A stretch of DNA of 64,000 bases from Nodosilinea sp. WJT8-NPBG4 (lineage in GTDB: Bacteria; Cyanobacteriota; Cyanobacteriia; Phormidesmidales; Phormidesmidaceae). Position numbers and translations under genes: made by a program. Of this stretch, positions 8,386 through 17,088 are shown piece after piece. A model generated the notes under the pieces. That model did not search any database and was not told the DNA's origin. It saw only the letters and a program-made list of their open reading frames with translations. Within the stretch, counting starts at the first letter, position 1; every line of letters begins with the position of its first letter. The stretch is from positions 1 through 64,000 of the forward strand of contig JAHHHQ010000059.1 of the NCBI GenBank assembly GCA_019359285.1, given 5' to 3'.

Positions 8386-8835
8386 CTATTTTACCGAGAC
8401 GCGGCCATCGGCTTCGATGGTGATGCTGCGATCGCTCGGTTCACTGGGCGCATTGTAGAGTTCTACCCGTAGGGTATTGGGGCTAGGTCGACCGAGGCGG
8501 GCGCGCACAGGCAACCGCTCTTGCGACCAAAAGAAGAACGATGGTTTGGGCTGCCCGGCCCAGTTGATCCGGGTTTCAAAGGTGTTGCCGGTGTAGAGCA
8601 GGCGGGGGCCGAGCAGGGGCGGCTGCTCCAGGCTGAGGGGGCGGCTGCCGACATTGATGACCTGTACGGTGATGCGATCGCCCGGCGTAAACTGAATTTG
8701 CCCTGAGCGACAGTTGACGGTGCAGGGGTCGGCTACAGCAGCGGGCACGCTCCACAGCCAGGCCGCCAGGCCAACCAAACATCCCCCAAATAAAAGATTA
8801 GACGGCAAAAGCTTCTTCACAGCAACGATCCTCAC
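8386..8835 (-). CDS. Secreted hypothetical protein with intracellular-inhibitor-like beta fold
   Basis: 149 residues. A signal peptide (hydrophobic about 12-33, cleavage near AAVADP) is followed by a beta-rich domain with one cysteine pair (DPCTVNC). Segments such as PGDRITVQVINVGSRPLSLE and RLGRPSPNTLRVELYNAPSE suggest an immunoglobulin-like sandwich. No known family identified. It is predicted to act in the periplasm or outside the cell. Confidence 0.6.
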   Translation of the reverse strand: MRIVAVKKLLPSNLLFGGCLVGLAAWLWSVPAAVADPCTVNCRSGQIQFTPGDRITVQVINVGSRPLSLEQPPLLGPRLLYTGNTFETRINWAGQPKPSFFFWSQERLPVRARLGRPSPNTLRVELYNAPSEPSDRSITIEADGRVSVK

Positions 8836-8944
8836 AGGAAAACGGATCTTTTGTTGTAATCGCTACCGGGGTACGCTGGAGCCCTGTCTACACATCTTGT
8901 AGGAATTGCTAGCTATAGCGAGCTAGAGGGTTGGGGAGGATACG

Positions 8945-9180
8945 TCACAACCGCAACCCTGGGGTAATCCACTTTTCTAAGGAATCTTGCAGTTCTTCGC
9001 GGCAAGCTTCAAGGCTATGGCATTGCTCCAGATTCCTTTACAGGCGGGTATCTCGCCGTAGAAGGTGCCGCCTTCTAGAAGCTCATAGGTGGCTTCGTGC
9101 ATTGTAGCTTGAATGCATCGGGTCGATAAGGCTTGCTGTTCTAAAACCTGGCTGCCATCATACCAACGAGAGGTTGGCAA
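8945..9180 (-). pseudogene. HicB-type antitoxin gene with frameshift
   Basis: The first frame (8977-9180) reads TRCIQATMHEATYELLEGG then TFYGEIPACKGIWSNA, which is the N-terminal half of cyanobacterial HicB antitoxins. After that it runs into nonsense. In the neighbouring frame the DNA continues exactly as the family does: SLEACREELQDSLEKWI, then TPGLRL and a TGA at 8945-8947. One base near 9010-9015 is therefore missing or extra relative to the family. No HicA toxin gene follows downstream. It is a decayed or mis-sequenced antitoxin. It lies 11 bp after the DUF3592 gene in the same direction. Confidence 0.75.
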
Positions 9181-9191
9181 AGCATGGTGTA

Positions 9192-9881
9192 TTACTCAGC
9201 TAACTTGGGAAGAAACGAAAGGTCAACGAAGTATTTTTTAGGATTTTCTCTCTCGATAAAGACGGTAATTGGGTTGCCCGTCATGAATTCGGATGGGTCG
9301 TACCATACGCTGCTGCTCTCGAATACGTGTATCTCTGTAGTAGATGGATTCTGCCACTGCGTCGTAATTCGGAAAGGGTGCCTTCCATTAACCGATAGCG
9401 TAGTATCGACCTCTACACTCTTAAATTTGGTCTCAATGGGGTTTCCTTGCTGTTTCAAATATTTTTCTTCTCGTTCTTTTATCATGGGCACAACGAGGAT
9501 ACCAGCGCCAACTGTGGAAAATATGCTGCTTAGTGTACCTAAAATAGTGGGCAAACCCCACAGTGAAAAGAACCCATTAATCTCTGCTTTCTGCGGACTA
9601 TCTGGCAGATAAAAAATCTCTACTGCTTGTCCCTTTGAGTAACTTGGCGGGTTAGAGCCTGACAGCGAGGTGAACTCAATTTCCTCGCCTTCTTGACTAA
9701 CAAAAACTACAACCGGTTTGTACGTCACTGAATCGTCTGATTGGGACCGTATCAGCTCTATCACCGTCCCTTCTGTTTTGATGGCATCTTTGAGGAATGT
9801 GTTGGTATTTGTGTATGTGAAGAATGTGGCTGCCAACATGCCAATTCCGGTCAAGAGGAAAGGGTATCCTATTGCTTTCAT
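9192..9881 (-). CDS. DUF3592 membrane protein
   Basis: 229 residues. An N-terminal span (about 7-24) is followed by a beta-rich DUF3592-type domain (AIKTEGTVIELIRSQSDDSV, VTYKPVVVFVSQEGEEIEF, GQAVEIFYLPDSPQKAEI), a second span (about 108-132) and a soluble C-terminal domain that repeats the same kind of fold. DUF3592 proteins have no established biochemical role. The composition is AT-richer than the housekeeping neighbours and the gene sits beside a broken antitoxin gene, so it may be part of an accessory patch. Confidence 0.75.
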   Translation of the reverse strand: MKAIGYPFLLTGIGMLAATFFTYTNTNTFLKDAIKTEGTVIELIRSQSDDSVTYKPVVVFVSQEGEEIEFTSLSGSNPPSYSKGQAVEIFYLPDSPQKAEINGFFSLWGLPTILGTLSSIFSTVGAGILVVPMIKEREEKYLKQQGNPIETKFKSVEVDTTLSVNGRHPFRITTQWQNPSTTEIHVFESSSVWYDPSEFMTGNPITVFIERENPKKYFVDLSFLPKLAE

Positions 9882-10135
9882 CGTTTCGGCTCAACTGTGG
9901 ATAACTCAGTGCTTTGTCTGGCAACCTGCATCCGTTTCAGGGAGGCTGCCATTGTAAGTGATAGCGTTCCCAAGGGGTGTCATTTATTACCAGCGAGAGC
10001 ACTCTCTTTTCTGCCAAAAGATAACAGTCTCCACGATCGCTCCTACGGCAGCGGCGATCGCCCTATAGCCTTATAAATGTTGTAGAGATTGCTGAGGGGC
10101 GATCGCAATACTATGTTTTTACCATCGCTAACTAG

Positions 10136-10297
10136 GGGAGAAGAACCTCAACTAAGCTGGCTTGCTTCCCCGATGCCGACACTCTATATATTGATTTGGC
10201 CGATTGCCCCAGCGCCGAGCCAGAGGTGCTGAACGAGAACTTAATTATCGCCTCTGACAATGAAGGTCGCCCGGTGGGCATTACAGTCAGACCGTAA
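10136..10297 (+). pseudogene. DUF2283 protein remnant without a start codon
   Basis: The frame KLACFPDADTLYIDL then ADCPSAEPEVLNENLIIASD and NEGRPVGITV is a recognisable DUF2283 core (a small antitoxin-like fold). It has no start codon between the in-frame TAG at 10133 and the core, and it stops at 10295-10297. The N-terminal residues are missing or shifted, so I call it a remnant. Functional full-length members have about 60-80 residues. Confidence 0.6.
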
Positions 10298-10463
10298 CCA
10301 CCCCTGCCATAGAAGTGAGCTTGCCAGGGGAATTGCTATCGACGTCGGCCATGAATTAGATTGGCGTTATGGGCGTCGATTGAAATTTGCTGGGCGATCG
10401 CACTTCAAACCCCCACCCACAACCCGCTATCCTAGAACCATGCCGCAACCCGCTGAGGATTCG

Positions 10464-11672
10464 ATGGATACTAAGGCCTTTAAGCGCTCCCTCAACCATT
10501 CCGATAAGTACTTTCGCCAGGGGTTTGGCCACGGAGACGCGGTCGCCGGGCAAATGCAGACCGAGTACAACAGCGGGCTGATTCAAGAAATTCGCGATCG
10601 CAGCTACACCCTCACTCGCGGCAACGTCACCATCAAGCTGGCCCAGTCCTTTGGCTTTTGCTGGGGGGTTGAGCGGGCTGTGGCCATGGCCTACGAAACT
10701 CGCCAGCACTTCCCCACCGAGCGCATCTGGATTACCAACGAAATCATCCACAACCCCAGCGTCAACCAGCGCCTCAAAGACATGGCGGTGGAGTTCATTG
10801 AAGTCGTGGATGGTGACAAAGATTTCTCAGTTGTGGGCCAGGGCGACGTAGTGATTCTGCCCGCCTTTGGAGCCAGCGTGCAGGAGATGCAGCTGCTCAA
10901 CGACAAAGGCTGCACCATCGTCGACACCACCTGCCCCTGGGTTTCTAAAGTGTGGAACACGGTCGAAAAGCATAAGAAAAGAGACCACACCTCCATCATC
11001 CACGGCAAGTACAACCACGAAGAAACTGTGGCTACCAGCTCCTTCGCGGGCAAATACCTGGTGGTGCTGAATCTAGACCAGGCCAACTATGTGGCCAACT
11101 ACATTCTCAACGGCGGCGACAAAGCCGAATTCATGGCCAAGTTTGGCAATGCCTGCTCCGCTGGGTTCGACCCCGACACCGACCTCGATCGCATCGGGGT
11201 CGCCAACCAGACCACCATGCTCAAGGGCGAAACCGAGCAAATCGGCAAACTCTTCGAGCACACTATATTGAAGAAATTTGGCCCCCAGGCCCTCAACGAC
11301 CACTTCCTCAGCTTCAACACCATCTGCGACGCCACCCAAGAGCGCCAAGACGCCATGTTTGAGCTGGTAGATGAAAAGCTCGACCTCATGGTGGTCATCG
11401 GCGGCTACAACTCGTCAAACACCACCCACCTGCAAGAGATTGCGATCGAGCGCAGCATTCCCTCGTACCACATCGACAGCGCTAGCCGCATTGGCCCCGG
11501 CAACCGCATCGAGCACAAGCCGCTCCACGGCGACCTGACGGTGACCGAAAACTGGCTGCCCGATGGCCCCATTACTGTCGGCGTTACCTCTGGCGCTTCC
11601 ACCCCCGATCGCTCGGTTGAAGAAACCATTGGGCACATCTTCTCTATCAAGGCTGACATGGCGGTGATTTAG
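10464..11672 (+). CDS. ispH: 4-hydroxy-3-methylbut-2-enyl diphosphate reductase
   Basis: Last enzyme of the MEP isoprenoid pathway, making IPP and DMAPP from HMBPP with electrons from ferredoxin; cytoplasmic. The 402-residue protein has the three Fe-S cysteines in SFGFCWGVERA, DTTCPWVSKVW and NTICDATQERQ, and the substrate-binding TSGASTPDRSV near the C-terminus. I start at MDTKAFKRSL (10464), the usual cyanobacterial start. The open frame extends upstream to 10260, but that part is the shadow of a DUF2283 remnant. The length and the long N-terminal extension match plant and cyanobacterial IspH. It is monocistronic. Confidence 0.96.
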   Translation: MDTKAFKRSLNHSDKYFRQGFGHGDAVAGQMQTEYNSGLIQEIRDRSYTLTRGNVTIKLAQSFGFCWGVERAVAMAYETRQHFPTERIWITNEIIHNPSVNQRLKDMAVEFIEVVDGDKDFSVVGQGDVVILPAFGASVQEMQLLNDKGCTIVDTTCPWVSKVWNTVEKHKKRDHTSIIHGKYNHEETVATSSFAGKYLVVLNLDQANYVANYILNGGDKAEFMAKFGNACSAGFDPDTDLDRIGVANQTTMLKGETEQIGKLFEHTILKKFGPQALNDHFLSFNTICDATQERQDAMFELVDEKLDLMVVIGGYNSSNTTHLQEIAIERSIPSYHIDSASRIGPGNRIEHKPLHGDLTVTENWLPDGPITVGVTSGASTPDRSVEETIGHIFSIKADMAVI

Positions 11673-11820
11673 GAAACCGTGCTGGCATCACGAGGCGGGC
11701 AGCGGCTTACCTGGCTATGGTTTGTTTGCTGAGAAGGTGCGATCGCCTTTCTGGGACGGTCTTTGACCATCGCGGCCAGACTAAAATAACAATGCGTCGC
11801 TATAGGTTGAGGCTAGAGCT

Positions 11821-12024
11821 ATGACCAGCACCGCTGCCACCCTCAGAGACCAAATTTTAGAAGAGATAAACGACCTGCCCGTGAAAGCGCTGGCTGAAGT
11901 TTTGACCTATGTTCAGAGATTGCGAAATGGTCCAAACGTGGCCCCTCATGACGAAGTGTGGCAAGCCCATCTAGAGTCTGAGAAAGAACGCGAAGAGGTC
12001 TACCGTCGCCTTGCCGGCTCCTAG
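11821..12024 (+). CDS. Small antitoxin-like protein
   Basis: A 67-residue highly charged helical protein (LRDQILEEINDLPVKALAEV at the start, EREEVYRRLAGS at the end). The pattern of an LP...LAEVL.Y.Q.L helix is common in cyanobacterial antitoxins and DUF2281-like proteins. No toxin gene is adjacent: the next gene, 171 bp on, is a helicase. Possible roles are an orphan antitoxin or a small regulator. Confidence 0.55.
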   Translation: MTSTAATLRDQILEEINDLPVKALAEVLTYVQRLRNGPNVAPHDEVWQAHLESEKEREEVYRRLAGS

Positions 12025-12195
12025 GTTTTTAGGTGCAGAAGCAGTTTCGCGGCTTCATACCAAGCGGATTGAACGGTAAATCGGCGTTGGACAGCCTCCT
12101 TGCAACTGCCATTCAAAGCATGCCCTAGGATAAAGTCTCCCCTGTCTGAGACCGTGAATCAGGCTAATCTGAGATAGAACATCTGTTCGCTACTC

Positions 12196-13500
12196 ATGTC
12201 TGTATCTCCACCCAAATCTGCTAACGCTGACCTGGCGCTCACCACTGAGCAAGAGGCCGCCTTGGATGCTTTGGATGCCTTTGTGCAGGGCACGGAAAAG
12301 CTGTATCTGCTGACCGGCTACGCGGGCACGGGCAAAACCACGCTGCTTCAGGTGTTTGTGAACGGGCTGCGCGATCGCGGTGACGATCGCCCCATCGTGC
12401 TCAGCGCCTTTAGCAACAAGGCCACCAAAGTATTGGCGGCAATGGCGGCTCAGTGGCGGCTCGATATTGACGCCATGACCTGCTGCAAGCTGCTGGGCCT
12501 ACGCCCAGTGATCGACGAAGAGAACGGCAAGCAGGTGTTTGCGATCGATCGCCAGCAAGCCAGCCAGATCGATCGCTATCGCCTAGTCATCATCGATGAA
12601 TGCTCGATGATCAACCAGGAACTGTGGGAGCTGCTGGTGAATGCCGTGTCGAACCTGTATCGGGGCACCCAGATTTTGTTTGTGGGCGACCCGGCTCAGC
12701 TGCCGCCGGTCAACGAGCCCGAGTCGGCCTGCTTTCGCCAGATTATTCACAGATCGCAGCTCACCGAGGTGGTGCGCTATGGCGGGGCGATCGGCGTGGT
12801 TGCTGAAGACATTCGCCGCAACCTGGAGCGCGATGCCCTGCCCGAGTTTGTCAACGACACCAATACCGACAACACCGAAGGCTGCTTTGTGCTGCCCCGC
12901 AAGGCCTGGCACGATCTGCTAATTCGCGCCTTTACCAGTCCTGCCTACCAGAAAAACCCGGACCAGGTAAGGACTCTGGCCTATACCAACCGCCGGGTAG
13001 CTCAGCTTAACCACACCATTCGAGCCGCCATCTATGGTGCCAACGCTAAGCGATTTGTGCCCGGCGAGCGACTGATTGCCATTAATCCCTGTTTGGAAAA
13101 AGAGGCGGTCGTGCTACCCACCTCCGCTGAGTGCGAAGTGCTCAACATCGCCCGAGGTCGCGAGGGTGAGTGGCCTCTGTGGATGCTCGAAGTCGAGACC
13201 GAAACCGGCGACTACAAAACATTGCAGGTGCTGCATGAGTCGGGCCAGGCCGAGTTCAAAACCAAACTCGACTTTCTCGCCAAAGAAAAGCGCTGGATGG
13301 AATTTTGGGATTTGCAGCAGCGCTTTCACACCGTCGACTACGCCTACAGCCTCACCATCCACAAAAGCCAGGGGTCAACCTTTCAAGATGTGTTTGTGGA
13401 TGTGCCATCGATGGTTGCCAACCGCAATGCGATCGAGCGCAATCAGCTCTACTATGTCGCCTTCACTCGCGCTGCCAAACGGCTGTTTTTATACCAGTAG
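12196..13500 (+). CDS. RecD/Dda-like superfamily 1 DNA helicase
   Basis: A 434-residue ATPase with the full SF1B set: motif I LLTGYAGTGKTTLLQ (about 38-52), motif II VIIDECSMIN, motif III FVGDPAQLPPVNE, and near the C-terminus the UvrD_C_2 segment YAYSLTIHKSQGSTF with YVAFTRAAKRL. This arrangement matches short 5'-3' helicases such as phage T4 Dda and RecD2 cores, without the N-terminal RecD2 domains. It probably works in replication-fork or repair DNA unwinding. Phage genes of this type exist, but the base composition here matches the host. Confidence 0.88.
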   Translation: MSVSPPKSANADLALTTEQEAALDALDAFVQGTEKLYLLTGYAGTGKTTLLQVFVNGLRDRGDDRPIVLSAFSNKATKVLAAMAAQWRLDIDAMTCCKLLGLRPVIDEENGKQVFAIDRQQASQIDRYRLVIIDECSMINQELWELLVNAVSNLYRGTQILFVGDPAQLPPVNEPESACFRQIIHRSQLTEVVRYGGAIGVVAEDIRRNLERDALPEFVNDTNTDNTEGCFVLPRKAWHDLLIRAFTSPAYQKNPDQVRTLAYTNRRVAQLNHTIRAAIYGANAKRFVPGERLIAINPCLEKEAVVLPTSAECEVLNIARGREGEWPLWMLEVETETGDYKTLQVLHESGQAEFKTKLDFLAKEKRWMEFWDLQQRFHTVDYAYSLTIHKSQGSTFQDVFVDVPSMVANRNAIERNQLYYVAFTRAAKRLFLYQ

Positions 13501-13693
13501 GATGCGCTGTGATCAGAATTCCTCCCAACAGGTTATGCAAAATGTCCTACCCGATCTGGCGATGGCTATGTTCATAGTCCTAAGTCCAACCACTCGGACG
13601 GGCCAGAGGCCCATCCCACAGAAGTGTGATTATTCGAGTCTTGGAAGTCTCTAGAAAAAATCTGTGGGATAGCCGTCCCGGTTGTCCACCACT

Positions 13694-14281
13694 CTATTGC
13701 CCTAGTTCCCTGATCACGACCTCATCCCCCACGGCTAGGCCCAGCTCGGTGGCGCGCCCGGCCCGCAGCTCAATTACCTGATCCACCAGCTGGCTGCCTG
13801 GGCCATAAGTCGGGCAAGGGTCGGCGGTGCAGGGAGGAGCCTCCGCGAGCCCCACGATCTGCCCCTGGTGGACAAACACCATGTCCAGCGCCACCGGCAC
13901 ATTCTTCATCCAAAAACTCACCGGGCGCGATCGCCCCATGGGAAACAGCATGCCGCGATCATTGGGCAGCGCGTCGCGATACATCAGCCCTAGGGCCTGC
14001 TGCTGGGGGGTAGTCGCCACTTCTAGAAAGATCTCTTCGCCGCCCAGGGTCGTGACCGCTGTGACGGCAAGCTGTTGGCCGCGAGGGTCAGCCATAGGGG
14101 TTTCGGTGGCAGTCGGCGTTGATGAGGTATCGTCGCGGGTGGACGGGGGCTCAGTCGCAGAGGGGGTTGGCCCGCACCCGGCTCCCAACACTAAAGCGCT
14201 AAGCACCAGACTCAAGGCCATGCCCTGCCTCAGCCAAAGATAAAGCCGTTGGGGAGCCAAACCAGCAAAACGATAGGACAT
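13694..14281 (-). CDS. DUF192 lipoprotein
   Basis: 195 residues from the ATG at 14281 (MSYRFAGLAP). A lipoprotein signal ends in LVLGAGC (about residue 29) and is followed by a Ser/Thr/Pro linker and a DUF192 domain (about 70-190): FLEVATTPQQQALGLMYRDA, RGMLFPM, VSFWMKNVPVALDMVFVHQG, CTADPCPTYGPG. DUF192 is a small beta-barrel of unknown function found in many bacteria and archaea. The upstream ATG at 14380 would read through an octamer-repeat element (14360-14390) and is rejected as a start. Confidence 0.85.
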   Translation of the reverse strand: MSYRFAGLAPQRLYLWLRQGMALSLVLSALVLGAGCGPTPSATEPPSTRDDTSSTPTATETPMADPRGQQLAVTAVTTLGGEEIFLEVATTPQQQALGLMYRDALPNDRGMLFPMGRSRPVSFWMKNVPVALDMVFVHQGQIVGLAEAPPCTADPCPTYGPGSQLVDQVIELRAGRATELGLAVGDEVVIRELGQ

Positions 14282-14359
14282 GGAGAAACCAGGAAAAGCA
14301 ATTGTAGGTGCCCAACCAGGGCCGTAATATTCTAGTCGCTCACCGGCTGGATGTTGCCC

Positions 14360-14390
14360 CTCACCCGTCCACCCATGCACCCATCTACTT
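14360..14390. repeat. Octamer tandem repeat (ACCCATCC family), intergenic copy
   Basis: Reads TC then ACCCGTCC, ACCCATGC and ACCCATCT with an 8-bp period. The same unit occurs inside rca, metH and lnt. Here it lies between the divergent-looking gap of the DUF192 gene and the regulator gene. Confidence 0.65.
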
Positions 14391-14399
14391 ACCGACTGC

Positions 14400-15095
14400 C
14401 TAACTCTCCCGCAGCACGTACCCTACGCCCCGCACTGTCTGAATCAGGCGCTTGTCGTCTTCGCCGTCAATTTTGAGGCGCAGGTAGCGCACATAGACTT
14501 CAATTACGTTCGACTCACCCACAAAATCGTAGCCCCAGACATTCTCAAGAATTTGCTCGCGGGGCAGCACCTCGCGGGGGTGTTCCATCATGTATTTGAG
14601 CAGCTCAAACTCTTTCATCGTCAGCTCAATGATGCGATCGCCCCGCAGCGCCTGGCGATTGTCTAAATCCAGCGTCAGGTCGCCAAAGCGCAGGTGCTCG
14701 ACCTCCCCTGGGGCCGACTGCAGGTAGAGCTGCACAATCTTTAAAAAAGCGTCGGCCCGGTAGGGTTTGAGAAAGTAGTCGTCAGCGCCGCACTCGAGGC
14801 AGGCTATCCGGTCTTCAAGGCTGTCTTTGGCCATCAGCAGCACAATCGGCGACTTGATGCCTTGGTTGCGTAGGGTTTGGCAGAGCACCAGCCCCGACTC
14901 GCCCCCCAACAGGCGATCGACTACAATCAGCGCCGGCTGGCTCTCAGTCGCTAGGGCCAGCCCTGCCTTGGCACTGCTGGCCACTACGGGGTGGTACCCG
15001 GCTTCGTGGAGGTCAAACTCCATCTGGCGGGTTTGGCCCTCGTTGGTGCCCACTAGCAAAATGTGGGTGCCCTGATCGGCGATAGATGTGCCCAT
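14400..15095 (-). CDS. nblR: OmpR-family response regulator, NblR-like
   Basis: A 231-residue transcription factor from MGTSIADQGT. The receiver domain (about 10-125) has DRLLGGESGL at the usual phospho-acceptor position and LKPY at the switch lysine. The acidic pair expected at the start of the receiver is missing: HILLVGTNEG stands where LLVEDD would be. The winged-helix domain (about 135-228) has LTMKEFELLKYMMEHPREVL, VWGYDFVGESNVIEVYVRYL and QTVRGVGYVL. NblR, the cyanobacterial regulator of phycobilisome degradation and stress survival, is known as a non-canonical receiver, and DRLLGGESGL and MAKDSLEDRIACLECGADDY match my memory of it. The name is probable, not certain. Confidence 0.65.
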   Translation of the reverse strand: MGTSIADQGTHILLVGTNEGQTRQMEFDLHEAGYHPVVASSAKAGLALATESQPALIVVDRLLGGESGLVLCQTLRNQGIKSPIVLLMAKDSLEDRIACLECGADDYFLKPYRADAFLKIVQLYLQSAPGEVEHLRFGDLTLDLDNRQALRGDRIIELTMKEFELLKYMMEHPREVLPREQILENVWGYDFVGESNVIEVYVRYLRLKIDGEDDKRLIQTVRGVGYVLRES

Positions 15096-15417
15096 AGGAT
15101 TTAAACGTCTCAACGCCTGGGGCTTGGATCAGCGGTTCATCGAGTTAGCGTTTCACAGACAGTGCCTGTAAATGATCGCGATCGATTATAGCGCGGCACT
15201 CTGAGCGGCACGGTAGTTAGGGTAATGACCGCTACTGCCGCGAGACTGATTGCTGCTGAAGAATAGTATTAAATCTCTGTTTTCCCCTGTTTTTCTCCTC
15301 TAAGTACTTATTGTTACCGTTAGTAACGGGGGCAAAATCCCTCACAAAATCTTCCCCTTGCTTCTCAATTGTGTGTGTTAGATTGGGCGTAATTTGCTGC
15401 TAGAACCTATATCACAC
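15096..15417. other. Divergent promoter region, NblR-like gene / Ctp protease gene
   Basis: 322 bp with no gene. The right half is AT-rich (15250-15400) and should hold the protease promoter. No operator could be named. Confidence 0.4.
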
Positions 15418-16713
15418 ATGACATTTGCAAAGCGCGGACTGATTCTAGGTGCCACGGCCGTTGCTGTGGCGGCGGTAACTGTAACCGGCGCTGGGATTCA
15501 CCTGTCCCAAAGCAAAGCTTTTTTTGAAGAAAGCCCCAAGGAACTGATTGATCAAGTTTGGCAGCTGATTGACCGCAATTTCGTCGATGCCACCTTTAAC
15601 CAGGTCGATTGGGATGCGGTGCGGACGGATTACCTAGGGCGAAACTACACCGACCAGGAAGAGGCCTATGGGGCCATCCGCGAGATGCTAGAGAAGCTAG
15701 AGGATCCCTACACCCGCTTCATGGATCCTGAAGAGTTTCGCAGCATGCAGATTGACACCTCCGGCGAACTCACCGGGGTCGGGATTCAAATCTCTCAGGA
15801 TGAAGAAAGCAAAGAAATAGTCGTCGTTGCTCCCATCGAAGACACCCCGGCCTTTGATGCGGGCATTCGTCCCAAGGACGTGATTTTGGCCATTGATGGC
15901 GAATCTACTGAGGGCATGGAGCTCAACGACGCAGTCAGCAAAATTCGCGGCACCGTTGGCTCTGAGGTCAGCCTCACCGTCCGCCGGGGTGAAGAAGAAC
16001 TGGATTTCTCTATGGTGCGCGCTCGCATCGAAATCCATCCGGTGCGCTACAACGTGCAGGCTGGTCCTGAGGGTCAGGTGGGCTACATTCGCCTCAACCA
16101 ATTCAGCGCCAACGCCGCTGAAGAAATGGGTGCCGCCATTGAAGATCTCGAAGGCCAGGGGGTAACGGGCTACGTGCTCGACCTGCGCTCAAACCCCGGT
16201 GGGCTGCTGTACTCCAGCATTGACATCGCCCGCATGTGGATCGACAGCGGCATTATTGTGTCTACGGTCAATCGTCAGGGAGTGGCTGACGAAGAAACAG
16301 CCAATAGCCGTGCCCTAACCGATAAACCCCTCGTGGTGCTGGTTGATGGCGGCTCGGCCAGCGCTAGCGAAATTTTGTCAGGAGCCCTGAGGGATAACGA
16401 GCGAGCTATTTTGGTGGGCACGCGCACCTTTGGTAAAGGCCTAGTGCAGTCGGTGCGCAGCCTGGGCGATGGTTCGGGGGTCGCGATTACGGTGGCCAAA
16501 TACCTCACCCCCGACGGCACCGACATCAACAAGTCTGGCATTGAGCCCGATATTTCAATCGAGCTGACTGAAGAGCAGCAGGAAGAGCTCTCGACCAATC
16601 GCGAGGCTATTGGCACCGATGCCGACCCTCAGTATGCGGCGGCCTTGGAAGCGCTAAGCACCGAAATTAAGGAAGCCCGCGCTGGCAGCGTCACGACGGC
16701 ACCGGGCAACTAG
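15418..16713 (+). CDS. Carboxyl-terminal processing protease (S41)
   Basis: Secreted or lumenal serine protease of the Ctp family (CtpA matures photosystem II D1 in the thylakoid lumen; CtpB and CtpC are paralogues). 431 residues from MTFAKRGLIL. Signal or anchor segment at about 5-27, PDZ domain at about 95-180 (GVGIQISQDEESKEIVVVAP and GIRPKDVILAIDG), protease domain with the nucleophile in GGSASASEILSGAL and the lysine in GTRTFGKGLVQS, and the C-terminal strand YLTPDGTDINKSGIEPDI. Which paralogue it is cannot be decided. A Rho-independent terminator follows at 16744. Confidence 0.92.
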   Translation: MTFAKRGLILGATAVAVAAVTVTGAGIHLSQSKAFFEESPKELIDQVWQLIDRNFVDATFNQVDWDAVRTDYLGRNYTDQEEAYGAIREMLEKLEDPYTRFMDPEEFRSMQIDTSGELTGVGIQISQDEESKEIVVVAPIEDTPAFDAGIRPKDVILAIDGESTEGMELNDAVSKIRGTVGSEVSLTVRRGEEELDFSMVRARIEIHPVRYNVQAGPEGQVGYIRLNQFSANAAEEMGAAIEDLEGQGVTGYVLDLRSNPGGLLYSSIDIARMWIDSGIIVSTVNRQGVADEETANSRALTDKPLVVLVDGGSASASEILSGALRDNERAILVGTRTFGKGLVQSVRSLGDGSGVAITVAKYLTPDGTDINKSGIEPDISIELTEEQQEELSTNREAIGTDADPQYAAALEALSTEIKEARAGSVTTAPGN

Positions 16714-16743
16714 CCGAACAACGGGTTGATAACTCAACTACGC

Positions 16744-16774
16744 AAAGGTCTGGGCTACGGCTCAGACCTTTTTT
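16744..16774 (+). terminator. Rho-independent terminator of the Ctp gene
   Basis: Stem AAAGGTCTG / CAGACCTTT around a GC-rich loop, followed by a run of six T. It overlaps the 3' end of the convergent LapA-domain gene. Confidence 0.85.
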
Positions 16775-16997
16775 GACGGCGAGGGGCTCGCAGGGGATTT
16801 CCTCCCAGTACCAGCAGCACCAGGGCGGCGGCCAGCATGCCGGCGGCGACACAAAAGGCCAGCAGCACCCCAAAGGGAATGGCGATCGATTGCAGGGTCA
16901 GCAATTGAATGGAGACGGGGGTGGCGTTTTGCACGGCGATAATGGCGATCGCAATCACCCAGACCGCGGGTACCAGGGCAAACATAAATCTAATCAT
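16755..16997 (-). CDS. LapA-domain (DUF1049) membrane protein
   Basis: 80 residues from MIRFMFALVP. Two membrane spans (about 4-24 and 38-64) with IAIAIIAVQNATPVSIQLLT between them, the typical lipopolysaccharide-assembly-protein-A domain, then a basic tail (RAPRRQKRSEP). In enterobacteria LapA works with LapB in LPS control; in cyanobacteria the role is unknown. It is divergent from rplI, and the 91-bp gap must hold both promoters. Confidence 0.8.
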   Translation of the reverse strand: MIRFMFALVPAVWVIAIAIIAVQNATPVSIQLLTLQSIAIPFGVLLAFCVAAGMLAAALVLLVLGGNPLRAPRRQKRSEP

Positions 16998-17088
16998 GGG
17001 CCAGGGTAGGTTGTGGGGCGACAGGGAAGGGTTGCCAAGAGACAACCCCTTTGGGTAGTATAGTCAACTGGGCTATACGAGAAAAATC

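Noticed and set aside
10260..10463. 68-residue N-terminal extension of IspH
   Set aside because: The extension overlaps the DUF2283 remnant, has no family character, and MDTKAF at 10464 is the standard cyanobacterial start.
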